64,000 nt of DNA. Source: Paenibacillus harenae (GTDB lineage Bacteria; Bacillota; Bacilli; Paenibacillales; Paenibacillaceae). A program made the position numbers and the translations under genes. The stretch is from contig NZ_JAUSST010000010.1 in NCBI RefSeq assembly GCF_030812415.1, positions 1 through 64,000 on the forward strand, read 5' to 3'. Shown here piece by piece: positions 45,532 to 54,125 of this stretch. Below the pieces are notes generated by a model. It was not told the DNA's origin. It searched no databases and saw only the letters and a program-made list of their open reading frames with translations. Every line of letters starts with the position of its first letter. Within the stretch, counting starts at the first letter, position 1.

Positions 45532-46881
45532 ATGAAAAAGGGAAAACGGAGTTGGTTGTCGGGTATCGTTGTTTTATTGCTTGCGATCAGCATGTTGGCC
45601 GCATGCGGCGCCAATAACAACGGAGAGGAATCATCGGATAGCGGGACGACGCCTGCTCCGCAGAATGCCAATCAGTCTGACGCAAAACCGATTGAAGTTA
45701 CCATGATCACCTGGGAATCAGCGGCAATGAATGAGAAAATCATAGCATCCATGAAGAAATTCGAAGATGAAAATCCGGGTATTAAAGTCACGCTCATTCC
45801 TACGCCTTTGGACAATTACGGCGTCAAGATTAACGGAATGCTTACCGCCAAACAAGCTCCCGATATATTCATGACAGGCAATGACATGGCTTTGGACAAC
45901 GGAGCCAAAGGGCTTCTGTATGAGTGGACGGAACATGCGTCCGCAGATTCGGATTTCATGGGCGGATTTTACAGAGGCGTCGTGGACGGCTGGTATCTGG
46001 ACGATAAATTAATCGGCTTGCCCGGTCTCTTGAATACGTACGGCATCTTTTACAATAAGAAAGTTTTTAGAGACGCAGGTCTGCCGGAACCGAAAGCCGG
46101 TTGGACGTATGACCATTTCTTCGAGGCGATGCAAAAACTGTCGAGCACGCAAAACGGCGTACAGCAGTTCGGCTATTACGCTTCACCGGATCCGTTCCAC
46201 ATGTCGTTATATTCGGTTTCCGCAGGCGGCGCCCCGTTCGCGAACGGGATCGTAAATCCTACTAAAGTGGAAATCAGCCCCGCGTTCATCGAAGGCGTTG
46301 AAAAGTATAAAGCCGCTATCAAAAACGGTTACATGAATCCGCCTACCTATGATCTGTCCAACGTCATGAGCTCGTTCAAAGAGGGGAAAGTGCCCATGAC
46401 CTTGCAAGGGCAATGGGTCGCCGATGATTTGATCCGTACGGCGCCCGCGGATTTGGAGTGGGGTTTCGTTCCGCAGCCGGTCTTGAACAGCCAATCGGAG
46501 ATTTACGACGCCGTAGGCTGGAGCAGCCCGTCAACGATTAAAAATCCGGACGCCGTCTGGAAAGTGCTAAAGTATCTGGATTCCAAAATGTACGAGGAGG
46601 TTCTCCCTCAAACCCCGGTGGCTCCTGCGGCTTTCAAAGCGTCTGCGTCTGCGTATTTTAAAGCATTGGAGAGCGCGGGCCATCCCGATGTAGGCGAGAC
46701 TATCGACCATATCCTGAATTCTCCCGATATTCAGCCGGTTCGCTTCTTGACTTCGTGGTCAGGGAAAGCCTATCCGTTCATCGAGGCCTCCTGGAAAAAC
46801 GTGCTGATGAGCAAAGCCGAGATTAGCGACTTGAACGAGATGGCAGAGAAGATCAACAAAGTGATTTCAAGCAGCCGATAG
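45532..46881 (+). CDS. Sugar-binding lipoprotein of the mannan ABC importer
   Basis: This 449-residue family 1 extracellular solute-binding protein starts at ATG 45532 (GGGAGG seven bases upstream). Its signal peptide ends in MLAACG with the lipidated Cys near residue 25. A polar linker to about residue 50 precedes the binding domain (ITWESAAMNEKI, then LTAKQAPDIFMTGNDMA). It should capture manno-oligosaccharides from the GH76 enzyme. The 97-base gap before it can form an imperfect AATGtCATGTT/AACATCATT hairpin, possibly stabilising this part of the mRNA. Confidence 0.93.
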   Translation: MKKGKRSWLSGIVVLLLAISMLAACGANNNGEESSDSGTTPAPQNANQSDAKPIEVTMITWESAAMNEKIIASMKKFEDENPGIKVTLIPTPLDNYGVKINGMLTAKQAPDIFMTGNDMALDNGAKGLLYEWTEHASADSDFMGGFYRGVVDGWYLDDKLIGLPGLLNTYGIFYNKKVFRDAGLPEPKAGWTYDHFFEAMQKLSSTQNGVQQFGYYASPDPFHMSLYSVSAGGAPFANGIVNPTKVEISPAFIEGVEKYKAAIKNGYMNPPTYDLSNVMSSFKEGKVPMTLQGQWVADDLIRTAPADLEWGFVPQPVLNSQSEIYDAVGWSSPSTIKNPDAVWKVLKYLDSKMYEEVLPQTPVAPAAFKASASAYFKALESAGHPDVGETIDHILNSPDIQPVRFLTSWSGKAYPFIEASWKNVLMSKAEISDLNEMAEKINKVISSSR

Positions 46882-46973
46882 AAAGGAACGGCAAAGCATG
46901 AAGCCGATTCGGATTATCCATGACCGACCGGCTTCGTCTTGCCATGCACTTATTTTGAATGGAGGCTACGTTT

Positions 46974-49900
46974 ATGAGGTTGAAGAAGAAGATTTTCACC
47001 CATATGATCGTGATTTCTGCAGCAGTTTCCTTAATTTGGTATTCCGTATCTTCGATTGGGGCAACACGAGCTTATGCATTCGATGCATCAGATGCGGATA
47101 CGGCTATAGAGGCGTTTAACGACATGTTTTGGGATCCGGTTGAAAAGTCTTTTTGGAAAAATTCGAATCGCAGCAGTCATCAAGATTTCTGGGTGGAAGC
47201 GGAGCTTTGGGAAATGGTTATGGACGCCTACGTTCACACATCCGATCCTGACTTGAAATCCAGTCTAAGAACCCAAATCGACGATATATTCGATGGTACG
47301 GTCGCTAAGTATGGAGAGGATTGGACGAACAACCATTTCAACGACGACATCATGTGGTGGGCAATGGGTTCTGCGAGAGCCTATGAATTAACCGGAGAAC
47401 AGAAATACTTGGATACGGCAAAATATCATTTTGATTTTGTGTACGATACCCAATGGGACGATGAATTTGCAGGCGGCGGCATCTGGTGGCTGAATTCGGA
47501 GCACGATACCAAGAACGCATGCATTAATTTCCCGGCGGCTCAAGCGGCAATCTATATGTATAACATTACGCAAGACGAGCATTATTTAGATGCGGCTGTC
47601 CGTATATTCAGTTGGGGTAAAACGATGCTTACGGACGGGAACGGAAAAGTATTTGACCGGATCGAAGTCAAAAACGGCGCCGTGCCGGATGCGACCCATT
47701 ACAATCAGGGCACTTTCATAGGCGCTGCAGTCGGGTTATATGAAGCAACCGGAAATACATCATATCTGGATGACGCAGTGAAAGCGGCGGACTTTACCAT
47801 GAATCATATGGTTGATGCCAACGGATTATTGAACTACGAAGGCCCGAATGGAGACTTAAAAGGCGGAAAAACGATATTAATGCGCAATCTGGCCTATCTT
47901 CAGAAGGCATTGGAAGATAGAAGCGAAAGCAAGTATCAGCAGTTTGGCGGCGAATTCGACTATTGGCTTGCCTTTAATACCGAGATGGCCTGGAGCAATC
48001 GCAATGCCGACAATATCGTCGATGGCAACTGGGCAGGGCAACTGCTGGGCGGAACCTTCGAGTCCTGGTCGTCATCCGGCGCTGTCGAAGCTTTAACGGT
48101 TATTAAACCGCAGGATGTAGAACAGCAATATGCGCCTAAAAATGCTTTCCAAACCATCGAAGCGGAAAAATACAATATCGGAACCGGTTTTGTTCTGGAG
48201 GGATCCATTGAAGGATCGCTGCAGCTCGGCGGTATTCAGCCTGGCTATTATGCCGCGTATAAAAATGTTGATTTCGGGGCCGAAGGCGCTGCCGGGTTTA
48301 TTGCCAGAGCAGCCAGCGGCACAGGCGGAGGCCTAATCGAAATACGGCTTGATTCCTTACAGGGTCCCAAGGTCGGAACCGTAAACATAGAAGGCACAGG
48401 CGGGTGGAACAACTATTTGGATACGGCCGCTCTGCTTAAGGATGATCAAGGGAATCCAAGTTCCGTATCGGGAATCCATGATGTCTATCTTGTATTCGCG
48501 AAGACAAACGATGACTATTTATTTAATCTGAATTGGTTCAAATTCACCGCAACGGATCCTACCAATACAGATGCATACGCCAAGCTGAAAGCCGGAAATT
48601 TTGAAAGCAGTTCAGGTCTAAGTAAAAATGAAAACGGGGGATTTCTGGACGGCATTCACAATAACGCCTACGCCTCCTATAAAGGCATTGACTTCGGAAC
48701 GGGCGCTGCAGGCGTAACCTTTCATGTAACGAGCGGCAATCAAGGCGGCACGGTTGAAGTGAAATTAGACAGTCTGGACGGACCGACTGCAGGCGTGATT
48801 GGGATTCCGGCATTGGGGGATTGGAATAATTGGGTGGACGTTATGTCTACGATAGACGATACCGTAGCAGTCGGTATTCATGATGTTTATCTCATCTTCC
48901 GTGGAACAAACGGGAGCGATTATCCCTTGAATTTGGATTGGTTCACCTTTACGACCGTGAAGGGCAAGACACGGGATGCCTATGGCAAGCTGGAGGCTGA
49001 AAACTATACGAGCGGCGTAGGCTTCGGTAGAGAAAGCGGCGGAGGACAAACGTACTTGGCGGGAATATACGGTCCTAATCTTCCTTACGCCATGTATAAC
49101 TTTATTGACTTTGGAAGCACAAGCCCTTCTAAATTCAACGTTCAAGCAGCAAGCGCCACAAGCGGAGGAACGATAGAAGTTAGAATCGACAGTATGAATG
49201 GTCCGGTTATTGCAACCTCTACCGTTTCGGGAACCGGCGGTTGGCAAAATTTCAATGTTTTCTCGGCCGATGTTACTACTCCCGTAACGGGCAAGCACAT
49301 TGTCTTTATGTTATTTAAAGGCAGCGACTGGTTGTACAACTTCGATAAATTTACTTTCGGGGATCCGGCCGTGTTCACGGCACCGACTCCAACGCCCGAG
49401 CCCGAGAACGATAATGTGCCTCCCGGAGAGGTGGAGAATGTCCGGGTGATTCGCGGAGACGACAGCATCAAGCTGAATTGGGATGGTCCCTATGACAGGG
49501 ATGCTGCAAAAACGCAAATTACTCTGCTCAGCAATGGGCAACCGGTTGGGAACGCAATCGATGTGGTCAGAGGCATTCAATCCGCTATTCTTTCCGGGAT
49601 TGAAGAAGGCAAGGATTACTCCATATTAATAAGAAACATAGATGCGTCGGGAAATGCTTCGAACGGTATCGTGATCGATGATCAGGACCTTCCTGCTTAT
49701 TCGGTTTCCGCAAACGGGATTGTTTTAAGCGACGGGGATTCACTCGAGGATTACGCAATTCTAAACTTTAAAGCACAGAGTAACGTATCGGCAATACGTA
49801 CTGCTGCAATTACGATTGACGGCAAGGAATATAGAATCGATCCAACGGTCGAGCAAAGTATTGACATCGATATGGCCGGTAGCCCGGGAGTAAAGACGGC

Positions 49901-50243
49901 AACGGTTACAATCGAGGACCATACGGGAAACAAGCTTCAAGAGACCTTCAGGTTTGAAGTGACAACCAGTGTCAATTCCATGCAGCAATTAATCGATCGT
50001 TTCACGGATTCGGGAGAAATAGGCGGCCCCCTCATCAAGCAACTGACCAATGCTCTTAAGCAGGTTCAGCATCATCTTGATAAAGAGAATCCAAAAGATG
50101 CAATGAAGCATATGGGGGATTTTATAAAACATTTAAACAATGATGATTTAAGCCCGCATGCGAAAGAAAGAGCCAGAGCCATTCTGAATGCGGATGCCGA
50201 ATGGCTTATCGATCAATACGCTGACTCTATGCAGCTTGAATGA
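46974..50243 (+). CDS. Secreted GH76 endo-alpha-1,6-mannanase with three CBM6-like domains
   Basis: This 1089-residue enzyme starts at ATG 46974 (GGAGG eight bases upstream). The signal peptide ends near residue 35 (TRAYA-F). The GH76 domain (about 38-370) carries the catalytic Asp124-Asp125 pair in HFNDDIMWWA. Three homologous CBM6-like modules follow (about 390-530, 535-665 and 670-805), each ending in a YxFNLxWFKF-type strand. A Pro-rich linker, a fibronectin III-like domain (about 815-905), another beta domain and a helical C-terminal domain resembling FIMAH modules follow. GH76 cleaves internal alpha-1,6-mannosidic bonds, as in yeast mannan. There is no LPXTG or S-layer motif, so the protein is probably released. 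Confidence 0.92.
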   Translation: MRLKKKIFTHMIVISAAVSLIWYSVSSIGATRAYAFDASDADTAIEAFNDMFWDPVEKSFWKNSNRSSHQDFWVEAELWEMVMDAYVHTSDPDLKSSLRTQIDDIFDGTVAKYGEDWTNNHFNDDIMWWAMGSARAYELTGEQKYLDTAKYHFDFVYDTQWDDEFAGGGIWWLNSEHDTKNACINFPAAQAAIYMYNITQDEHYLDAAVRIFSWGKTMLTDGNGKVFDRIEVKNGAVPDATHYNQGTFIGAAVGLYEATGNTSYLDDAVKAADFTMNHMVDANGLLNYEGPNGDLKGGKTILMRNLAYLQKALEDRSESKYQQFGGEFDYWLAFNTEMAWSNRNADNIVDGNWAGQLLGGTFESWSSSGAVEALTVIKPQDVEQQYAPKNAFQTIEAEKYNIGTGFVLEGSIEGSLQLGGIQPGYYAAYKNVDFGAEGAAGFIARAASGTGGGLIEIRLDSLQGPKVGTVNIEGTGGWNNYLDTAALLKDDQGNPSSVSGIHDVYLVFAKTNDDYLFNLNWFKFTATDPTNTDAYAKLKAGNFESSSGLSKNENGGFLDGIHNNAYASYKGIDFGTGAAGVTFHVTSGNQGGTVEVKLDSLDGPTAGVIGIPALGDWNNWVDVMSTIDDTVAVGIHDVYLIFRGTNGSDYPLNLDWFTFTTVKGKTRDAYGKLEAENYTSGVGFGRESGGGQTYLAGIYGPNLPYAMYNFIDFGSTSPSKFNVQAASATSGGTIEVRIDSMNGPVIATSTVSGTGGWQNFNVFSADVTTPVTGKHIVFMLFKGSDWLYNFDKFTFGDPAVFTAPTPTPEPENDNVPPGEVENVRVIRGDDSIKLNWDGPYDRDAAKTQITLLSNGQPVGNAIDVVRGIQSAILSGIEEGKDYSILIRNIDASGNASNGIVIDDQDLPAYSVSANGIVLSDGDSLEDYAILNFKAQSNVSAIRTAAITIDGKEYRIDPTVEQSIDIDMAGSPGVKTATVTIEDHTGNKLQETFRFEVTTSVNSMQQLIDRFTDSGEIGGPLIKQLTNALKQVQHHLDKENPKDAMKHMGDFIKHLNNDDLSPHAKERARAILNADAEWLIDQYADSMQLE

Positions 50244-50261
50244 TTCGTTGAGTTAAGCTAG

Positions 50262-50289
50262 AAACCCGACCCCTCGTGGTCGGGTTTTT
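50262..50289 (+). terminator. Terminator of the mannan operon
   Basis: AAACCCGACC and GGTCGGGTTT form a perfect 10-bp stem around CCTCGT, followed by TTGC. It lies 18 bases beyond the GH76 stop and may also serve the converging spoVT gene. The bases from 50290 to 50465 show no further gene. Confidence 0.88.
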
Positions 50290-50465
50290 GCTATTGCTTA
50301 CTCCATATCGGCCGCCTCCAGCATCATGCCGCTTGCGTACGCAATCCATTCTACAGAAAAAAGCTCCCCCGGTTCAGATCGCTCTGGCCCGAAGAAGCTG
50401 TTCTCTCGCCCGCTTATGTGCTTGTAAGCTGCCGTTCATCCTGTATAGTCCAGCCCGGAAGCTGA

Positions 50466-51008
50466 CTATTGCTCCATCTGCTTAGCTAGGAAGCCCGCCG
50501 CTGTCTCCGCCATCTTCGTTTCCATCTGGGCCATCTTGACCGATTCGTCCTTGCTCAGCAAGACGACCGTTCCGATCGGATCGCCGCCAGCGATTATCGG
50601 TGCCGCGACGACCGAGCTGTACGTTTCCTGCAAATCCTTCACGATCTCGAAAGAGCCTCCGCTCGCCTCGACTAACGTTTTCCGGTTTTCCATACAGCTC
50701 TCCAAGACCGATCCGATCTGCTTGTCCAGCAGCTCTTTCTTAGATGCTCCGGCAACGGCAATAACCGTGTCTCTGTCCGTAATCATCGTTACATGGTTCG
50801 TGCTCTCGAAAAGGGACTCCGCATACTCCTTAGCGAAATCGCCCAGCTCGCCAATCGGCGAATACTTCTTCAATATAACTTCTCCATCGCGGTCTACAAA
50901 TATTTCCAGAGGGTCTCCCTCGCGAATACGCAATGTACGGCGGATCTCCTTCGGAATCACCACACGCCCGAGATCATCGATGCGACGTACAATTCCAGTT
51001 GCTTTCAT
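50466..51008 (-). CDS. spoVT: Stage V sporulation regulator SpoVT
   Basis: SpoVT is a tetrameric AbrB-family regulator of late forespore (sigma-G) genes. The 180-residue protein has the N-terminal swapped-hairpin DNA-binding domain (MKATGIVRRIDDLGRVVIPK, then RTLRIREGDPLEIF) and a C-terminal GAF-like domain (about 55-178). Length is typical. It starts at ATG 51008. In B. subtilis it directly precedes yabM, which here is 10 kb away. The gap 51009-51276 showed no clear sigma-G boxes. Confidence 0.96.
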   Translation of the reverse strand: MKATGIVRRIDDLGRVVIPKEIRRTLRIREGDPLEIFVDRDGEVILKKYSPIGELGDFAKEYAESLFESTNHVTMITDRDTVIAVAGASKKELLDKQIGSVLESCMENRKTLVEASGGSFEIVKDLQETYSSVVAAPIIAGGDPIGTVVLLSKDESVKMAQMETKMAETAAGFLAKQMEQ

Positions 51009-51276
51009 TTCATGTTGCCCCGCTTTCCTAGAGGATTTTAAGTCTACTGGACATCTGCTGCTCGTTTATAACGAAGAGGAAAGATCCTTTAAAGTGATTT
51101 TGAATCTGACCATAGTATTCATCGACTCCCATATTCTTATGCACGTCACTAAGTTGCAGCCAAACGCCCCATATTTCTGCAAAAGGCTCTATTCGTGCCT
51201 GTCGGCACGGCCTTATTGGCCCAATAAAGGGACTGGAAAATCAAGCCTTGACGTTTGTGTAACAAGCTTCTGGAAG

Positions 51277-52917
51277 TCACTTCCTTAAATCCTGCTGCAA
51301 GGCCGTCTTATCTTCTCCCGAAAGGTACGACGATGCTTGCTGCTCACCCTTCGTCATCAGCTTCCAAATCTGCTGCGCCGCCTCAAGCACCGTTTTCGGC
51401 TTCACGCCGCCCGTCGCTTGAAGCATGCGGAACGGACGCGCAAGCCTCGGCAGATGAAGGTCGGCCTTCGACAGCAGGCCATCGTCGAACAACAGATCGG
51501 TCGTCCCTTCGGCCAGCAATCCGCCATCCTTAAGCAGAAGCACCCGCCCCGCCCATTCAGCGGCAAAATCGACATCATGCGTAGCGACGATAAGCGTAAT
51601 ACCCGTTTCATGCATCGATTCTAGCAGTTCCTGAAGACCGTCCCGGCTCTTCGGATCGAGGAAAGCCATCGGCTCATCAAGCACGATGATGTCCGGTTCC
51701 ATCGCCAGCACGCCGGCAATCGCCACCCGCCGCTTTTGGCCGTAGCTCAGCTCGAATGGCGAACGGCCGCGGTATTCCAGCATATTAACGGCACTTAGAG
51801 CCTTCTCCACGCGCTGTCGCGTCTGCTCTTCGTTAAGTCCCATATTACCTGGCCCGAAAGCGACATCTTCCTCGACGGAAGTCGAGAAGATCTGGTCGTC
51901 GGGATCTTGGAAAACAACGCCGATCCGGCTTCTAAGCCGCTTTGCGCCGCCTTCGGCAAGCGATTCGCCCAGCAGCCGAACCTCGCCCTCCGAGGGCTGT
52001 TCAAGCCCGTTTAGCAAGGATATGAGCGTTGACTTACCGGCTCCATTCGGCCCCATCAGGGCAACCTTCTCCCCTTGTCCGATACGGAAGCTGACGTTAT
52101 GAAGCGCCTGCGTAGCTCCGTATCGATAGGACACGCCGAGCACCTCGATAGCCGCTTCCTTGTCTCCCCTCTCCAGCATGCCCAGACTTCCCCTTTCTCT
52201 TGCATGATGCTCATCGACGCCATTTTCCCCGCCAGGCTCAGGCGAATGACCGGCGAAGCCGCCGCGAGCCATGATTGAGTTGTATATTCGCTCGCTTCGA
52301 CCTTGCGAACGCAGGAACAAAACGCCGAGAAGCTCTCCGAAGCGCTTATACGTTCGGCGGCTCCATAACCAGCCGTCAAGCACAAGTCCTCGCGAGCGCT
52401 GCGCCTTCACCATGCTCTGCGCCTCCGCTTTAAGCAAGTAGAAGTAGCGCAGCATCAAGCTGATAATCTCGATCAGCACAGCCGGAATGCCGACAGCCCG
52501 CAAGCTTTTAATCAATAGAAACTGCGGCGTTGTAGCGCCCATATAAGTAATAAGCAGATTCGCGCACACGATCTTCATTAAGATTATTTCCGCTTGGCTG
52601 ACTCCTTCCGCGCTCGCCGTCAGTCCGAATATCGTGAATATGGGCGTTCCTTCCGATTGAAACGGAATGAAGACGACCGCGCCGAGTCCGAACGGAACGA
52701 TAAGCAGCAATCGCTTCAAGATTGTCCGCAGAGATACACCCGCCCATAGCAGCCCGAATAGAAAACATCCTGCCGCCCCGAATAGAGCCGCAGGATGTTT
52801 GAACAACACAACAACAACCAATAAACCAATAACCGTCAACAACCGCCGCTTTGCTTGCCTCAAAGCGGGCTGCCCGGCTCTAGAGCCGCCCTTCTCCATC
52901 TCCATGTGACTGTGCAT
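51277..52917 (-). CDS. cbiQO: ECF transporter CbiQ-CbiO fusion (T component plus ATPase) for nickel/cobalt
   Basis: This single 546-residue frame joins a CbiQ-type T component (residues 1-235, with coupling motifs AQRSRGL and IMARGGF) to a CbiO ATPase (about 258-500). The ATPase has Walker A MGPNGAGKST, signature LSYGQKRR and Walker B IIVLDEPMAFLD. The ATG at 52917 has GGGGG upstream and overlaps the cbiN-like gene by 38 bases. Inside the frame, ATG 52179 (Met247) begins a complete CbiO and is preceded by AGGGGA with nine bases of spacing. A free 300-residue CbiO may therefore also be made. Separate cbiQ and cbiO genes are the norm. Confidence 0.9.
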   Translation of the reverse strand: MHSHMEMEKGGSRAGQPALRQAKRRLLTVIGLLVVVVLFKHPAALFGAAGCFLFGLLWAGVSLRTILKRLLLIVPFGLGAVVFIPFQSEGTPIFTIFGLTASAEGVSQAEIILMKIVCANLLITYMGATTPQFLLIKSLRAVGIPAVLIEIISLMLRYFYLLKAEAQSMVKAQRSRGLVLDGWLWSRRTYKRFGELLGVLFLRSQGRSERIYNSIMARGGFAGHSPEPGGENGVDEHHARERGSLGMLERGDKEAAIEVLGVSYRYGATQALHNVSFRIGQGEKVALMGPNGAGKSTLISLLNGLEQPSEGEVRLLGESLAEGGAKRLRSRIGVVFQDPDDQIFSTSVEEDVAFGPGNMGLNEEQTRQRVEKALSAVNMLEYRGRSPFELSYGQKRRVAIAGVLAMEPDIIVLDEPMAFLDPKSRDGLQELLESMHETGITLIVATHDVDFAAEWAGRVLLLKDGGLLAEGTTDLLFDDGLLSKADLHLPRLARPFRMLQATGGVKPKTVLEAAQQIWKLMTKGEQQASSYLSGEDKTALQQDLRK

Positions 52918-53230
52918 TCGCTTTCCCCCTTCGTGACGACAAGCCTTTGATCGACACCCAGAGGACTGCAGCCATAATGCCCGCTCCGATAACGCCGGCT
53001 AGTCCAACGCGAACCGCCGTCCATGGGATGCCCGCTACCTCGTAATCGGGAATCGGCGCCCACTCATGTACGGCGCCCGCTTGATCGATGAAGCCATGAT
53101 CTTTCGCAACCCGCTCCAAACCGTCCGGATGAGGCGATGCCCACGGCGACAGCAGCCCTGCCGTTACAAGCGTGATGACGAGCAGCACGATCCATTTGCC
53201 CTTGCGTGCCGTGACTTGGAATTCGCTCAT
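52880..53230 (-). CDS. cbiN: CbiN-like PDGLE-domain subunit of the metal ECF transporter
   Basis: This 116-residue protein starts at ATG 53230, overlapping the cbiM stop by four bases. It has two membrane segments (about 15-35 and 80-100) flanking an external loop with SPHPDGLERVAKDHGF, the PDGLE signature of CbiN/NikN-type proteins. These small subunits help CbiM bind and translocate the metal ion. A longer upstream frame only reads cbiM out of frame. Confidence 0.9.
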   Translation of the reverse strand: MSEFQVTARKGKWIVLLVITLVTAGLLSPWASPHPDGLERVAKDHGFIDQAGAVHEWAPIPDYEVAGIPWTAVRVGLAGVIGAGIMAAVLWVSIKGLSSRRGKANAQSHGDGEGRL

Positions 53231-53865
53231 TGCAATGCCGCTCCCTTCACTTGCGCCTTGCTCCGCTCCAGCAAGTAGCCTGCTACAAGCGTTGTAATGA
53301 CGCCTTCTCCAATCCCGATCAGCATATGCCAGCCAACCATCGCTTTCAGCGCCAGTCCAAGCTCGAACGTGCCCGACCATGCGAGCAGCAGCGCTACGCC
53401 CGCCGATGCTGCAACAATGGATAGCCATGATGCGATAAACGTAATAAAGATTCTCCCTTTGCCGCCAAAAAGCTTCATTCCTGCCTTATAGACGCCATAT
53501 CCCACGAAACAACCGATGAAGCCCGTACATAAAATGTTCGCGCCAAGCACCGTAATGCCCCCGTCCTGGAACACGAGCGCCTGAATGATTAATACGGCGG
53601 CCATGACGATCGTCCCGATCCAAGGCCCGAACAAAATACTCGTTAACGCTCCCCCAAGAAAATGACCCGATGTTGCTCCCGCAATCGGAAAATTAATCAT
53701 TTGCGCCGCGAAAACAAACGACCCGATCAACGCCACCATCGGCACCTGCTTGGACGACGATATACCCAGCTTCGTCTTATTCAAACTATAAGCAACGGCA
53801 GCAGCGCCGACCGCCGTTGTCGTCATCCATGCTTTCGCATCAAGAAAACCGTCAGGAATGTGCAT
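53227..53865 (-). CDS. cbiM: Nickel/cobalt ECF substrate-binding membrane protein CbiM/NikM
   Basis: CbiM is the metal-recognising S component. The 212-residue protein starts at ATG 53865 (GAGAGGAG seven bases upstream), giving the required N-terminus Met-His-Ile-Pro-Asp-Gly. In this family the free amino group and His2 bind the metal. A second ligand is the His of GATSGHFLGGAL near residue 67. There are about six to seven membrane segments. Cobalt and nickel cannot be told apart from the sequence; no cobalamin genes or riboswitch are nearby. Confidence 0.92.
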   Translation of the reverse strand: MHIPDGFLDAKAWMTTTAVGAAAVAYSLNKTKLGISSSKQVPMVALIGSFVFAAQMINFPIAGATSGHFLGGALTSILFGPWIGTIVMAAVLIIQALVFQDGGITVLGANILCTGFIGCFVGYGVYKAGMKLFGGKGRIFITFIASWLSIVAASAGVALLLAWSGTFELGLALKAMVGWHMLIGIGEGVITTLVAGYLLERSKAQVKGAALQ

Positions 53866-53891
53866 TCGAAAGCTCCTCTCCCATTCCGAAA

Positions 53892-53952
53892 TGTCACCTT
53901 TTATGACACCCTGCTTTTTCCTTATTATCAGATAGTGGCATTTTTTCGTCAA
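53892..53952 (-). promoter_or_regulatory. cbiM promoter with downstream operator-like repeat
   Basis: On the minus strand TTGACG (53947-53952), a 17-base spacer and GATAAT (53924-53929) form the promoter. Just after the start site TGTCA and TGACA (53892-53908) form an inverted repeat with 7 bases between. A metal-responsive repressor is a reasonable guess; it does not look like the GTATGA-type NikR site. Confidence 0.6.
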
Positions 53953-54125
53953 GGCTTATCTAAGTGATGAGATAATGGCCGAAGAAGCTGCATCTATTTC
54001 ATTTTAGACTGAGGGAGCAAAAGAGAGAAATCGTGACATCATGAAACAAATGAGACCAACAGAAACTTCTTAGGCTAATCATGCGTCTATAGAGGTAACT
54101 AAATTTGTTAATATAAGGAGAAAAC

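Noticed and set aside
46898-47119. A 73-residue plus-strand frame at the start of the GH76 gene
   Set aside because: It overlaps the GH76 signal peptide in another frame. The GH76 start at 46974 has the better ribosome site.
51009-51276. A sigma-G promoter for spoVT
   Set aside because: TGAATA is present on the minus strand, but no matching CATACTA-type box occurs at the right distance.
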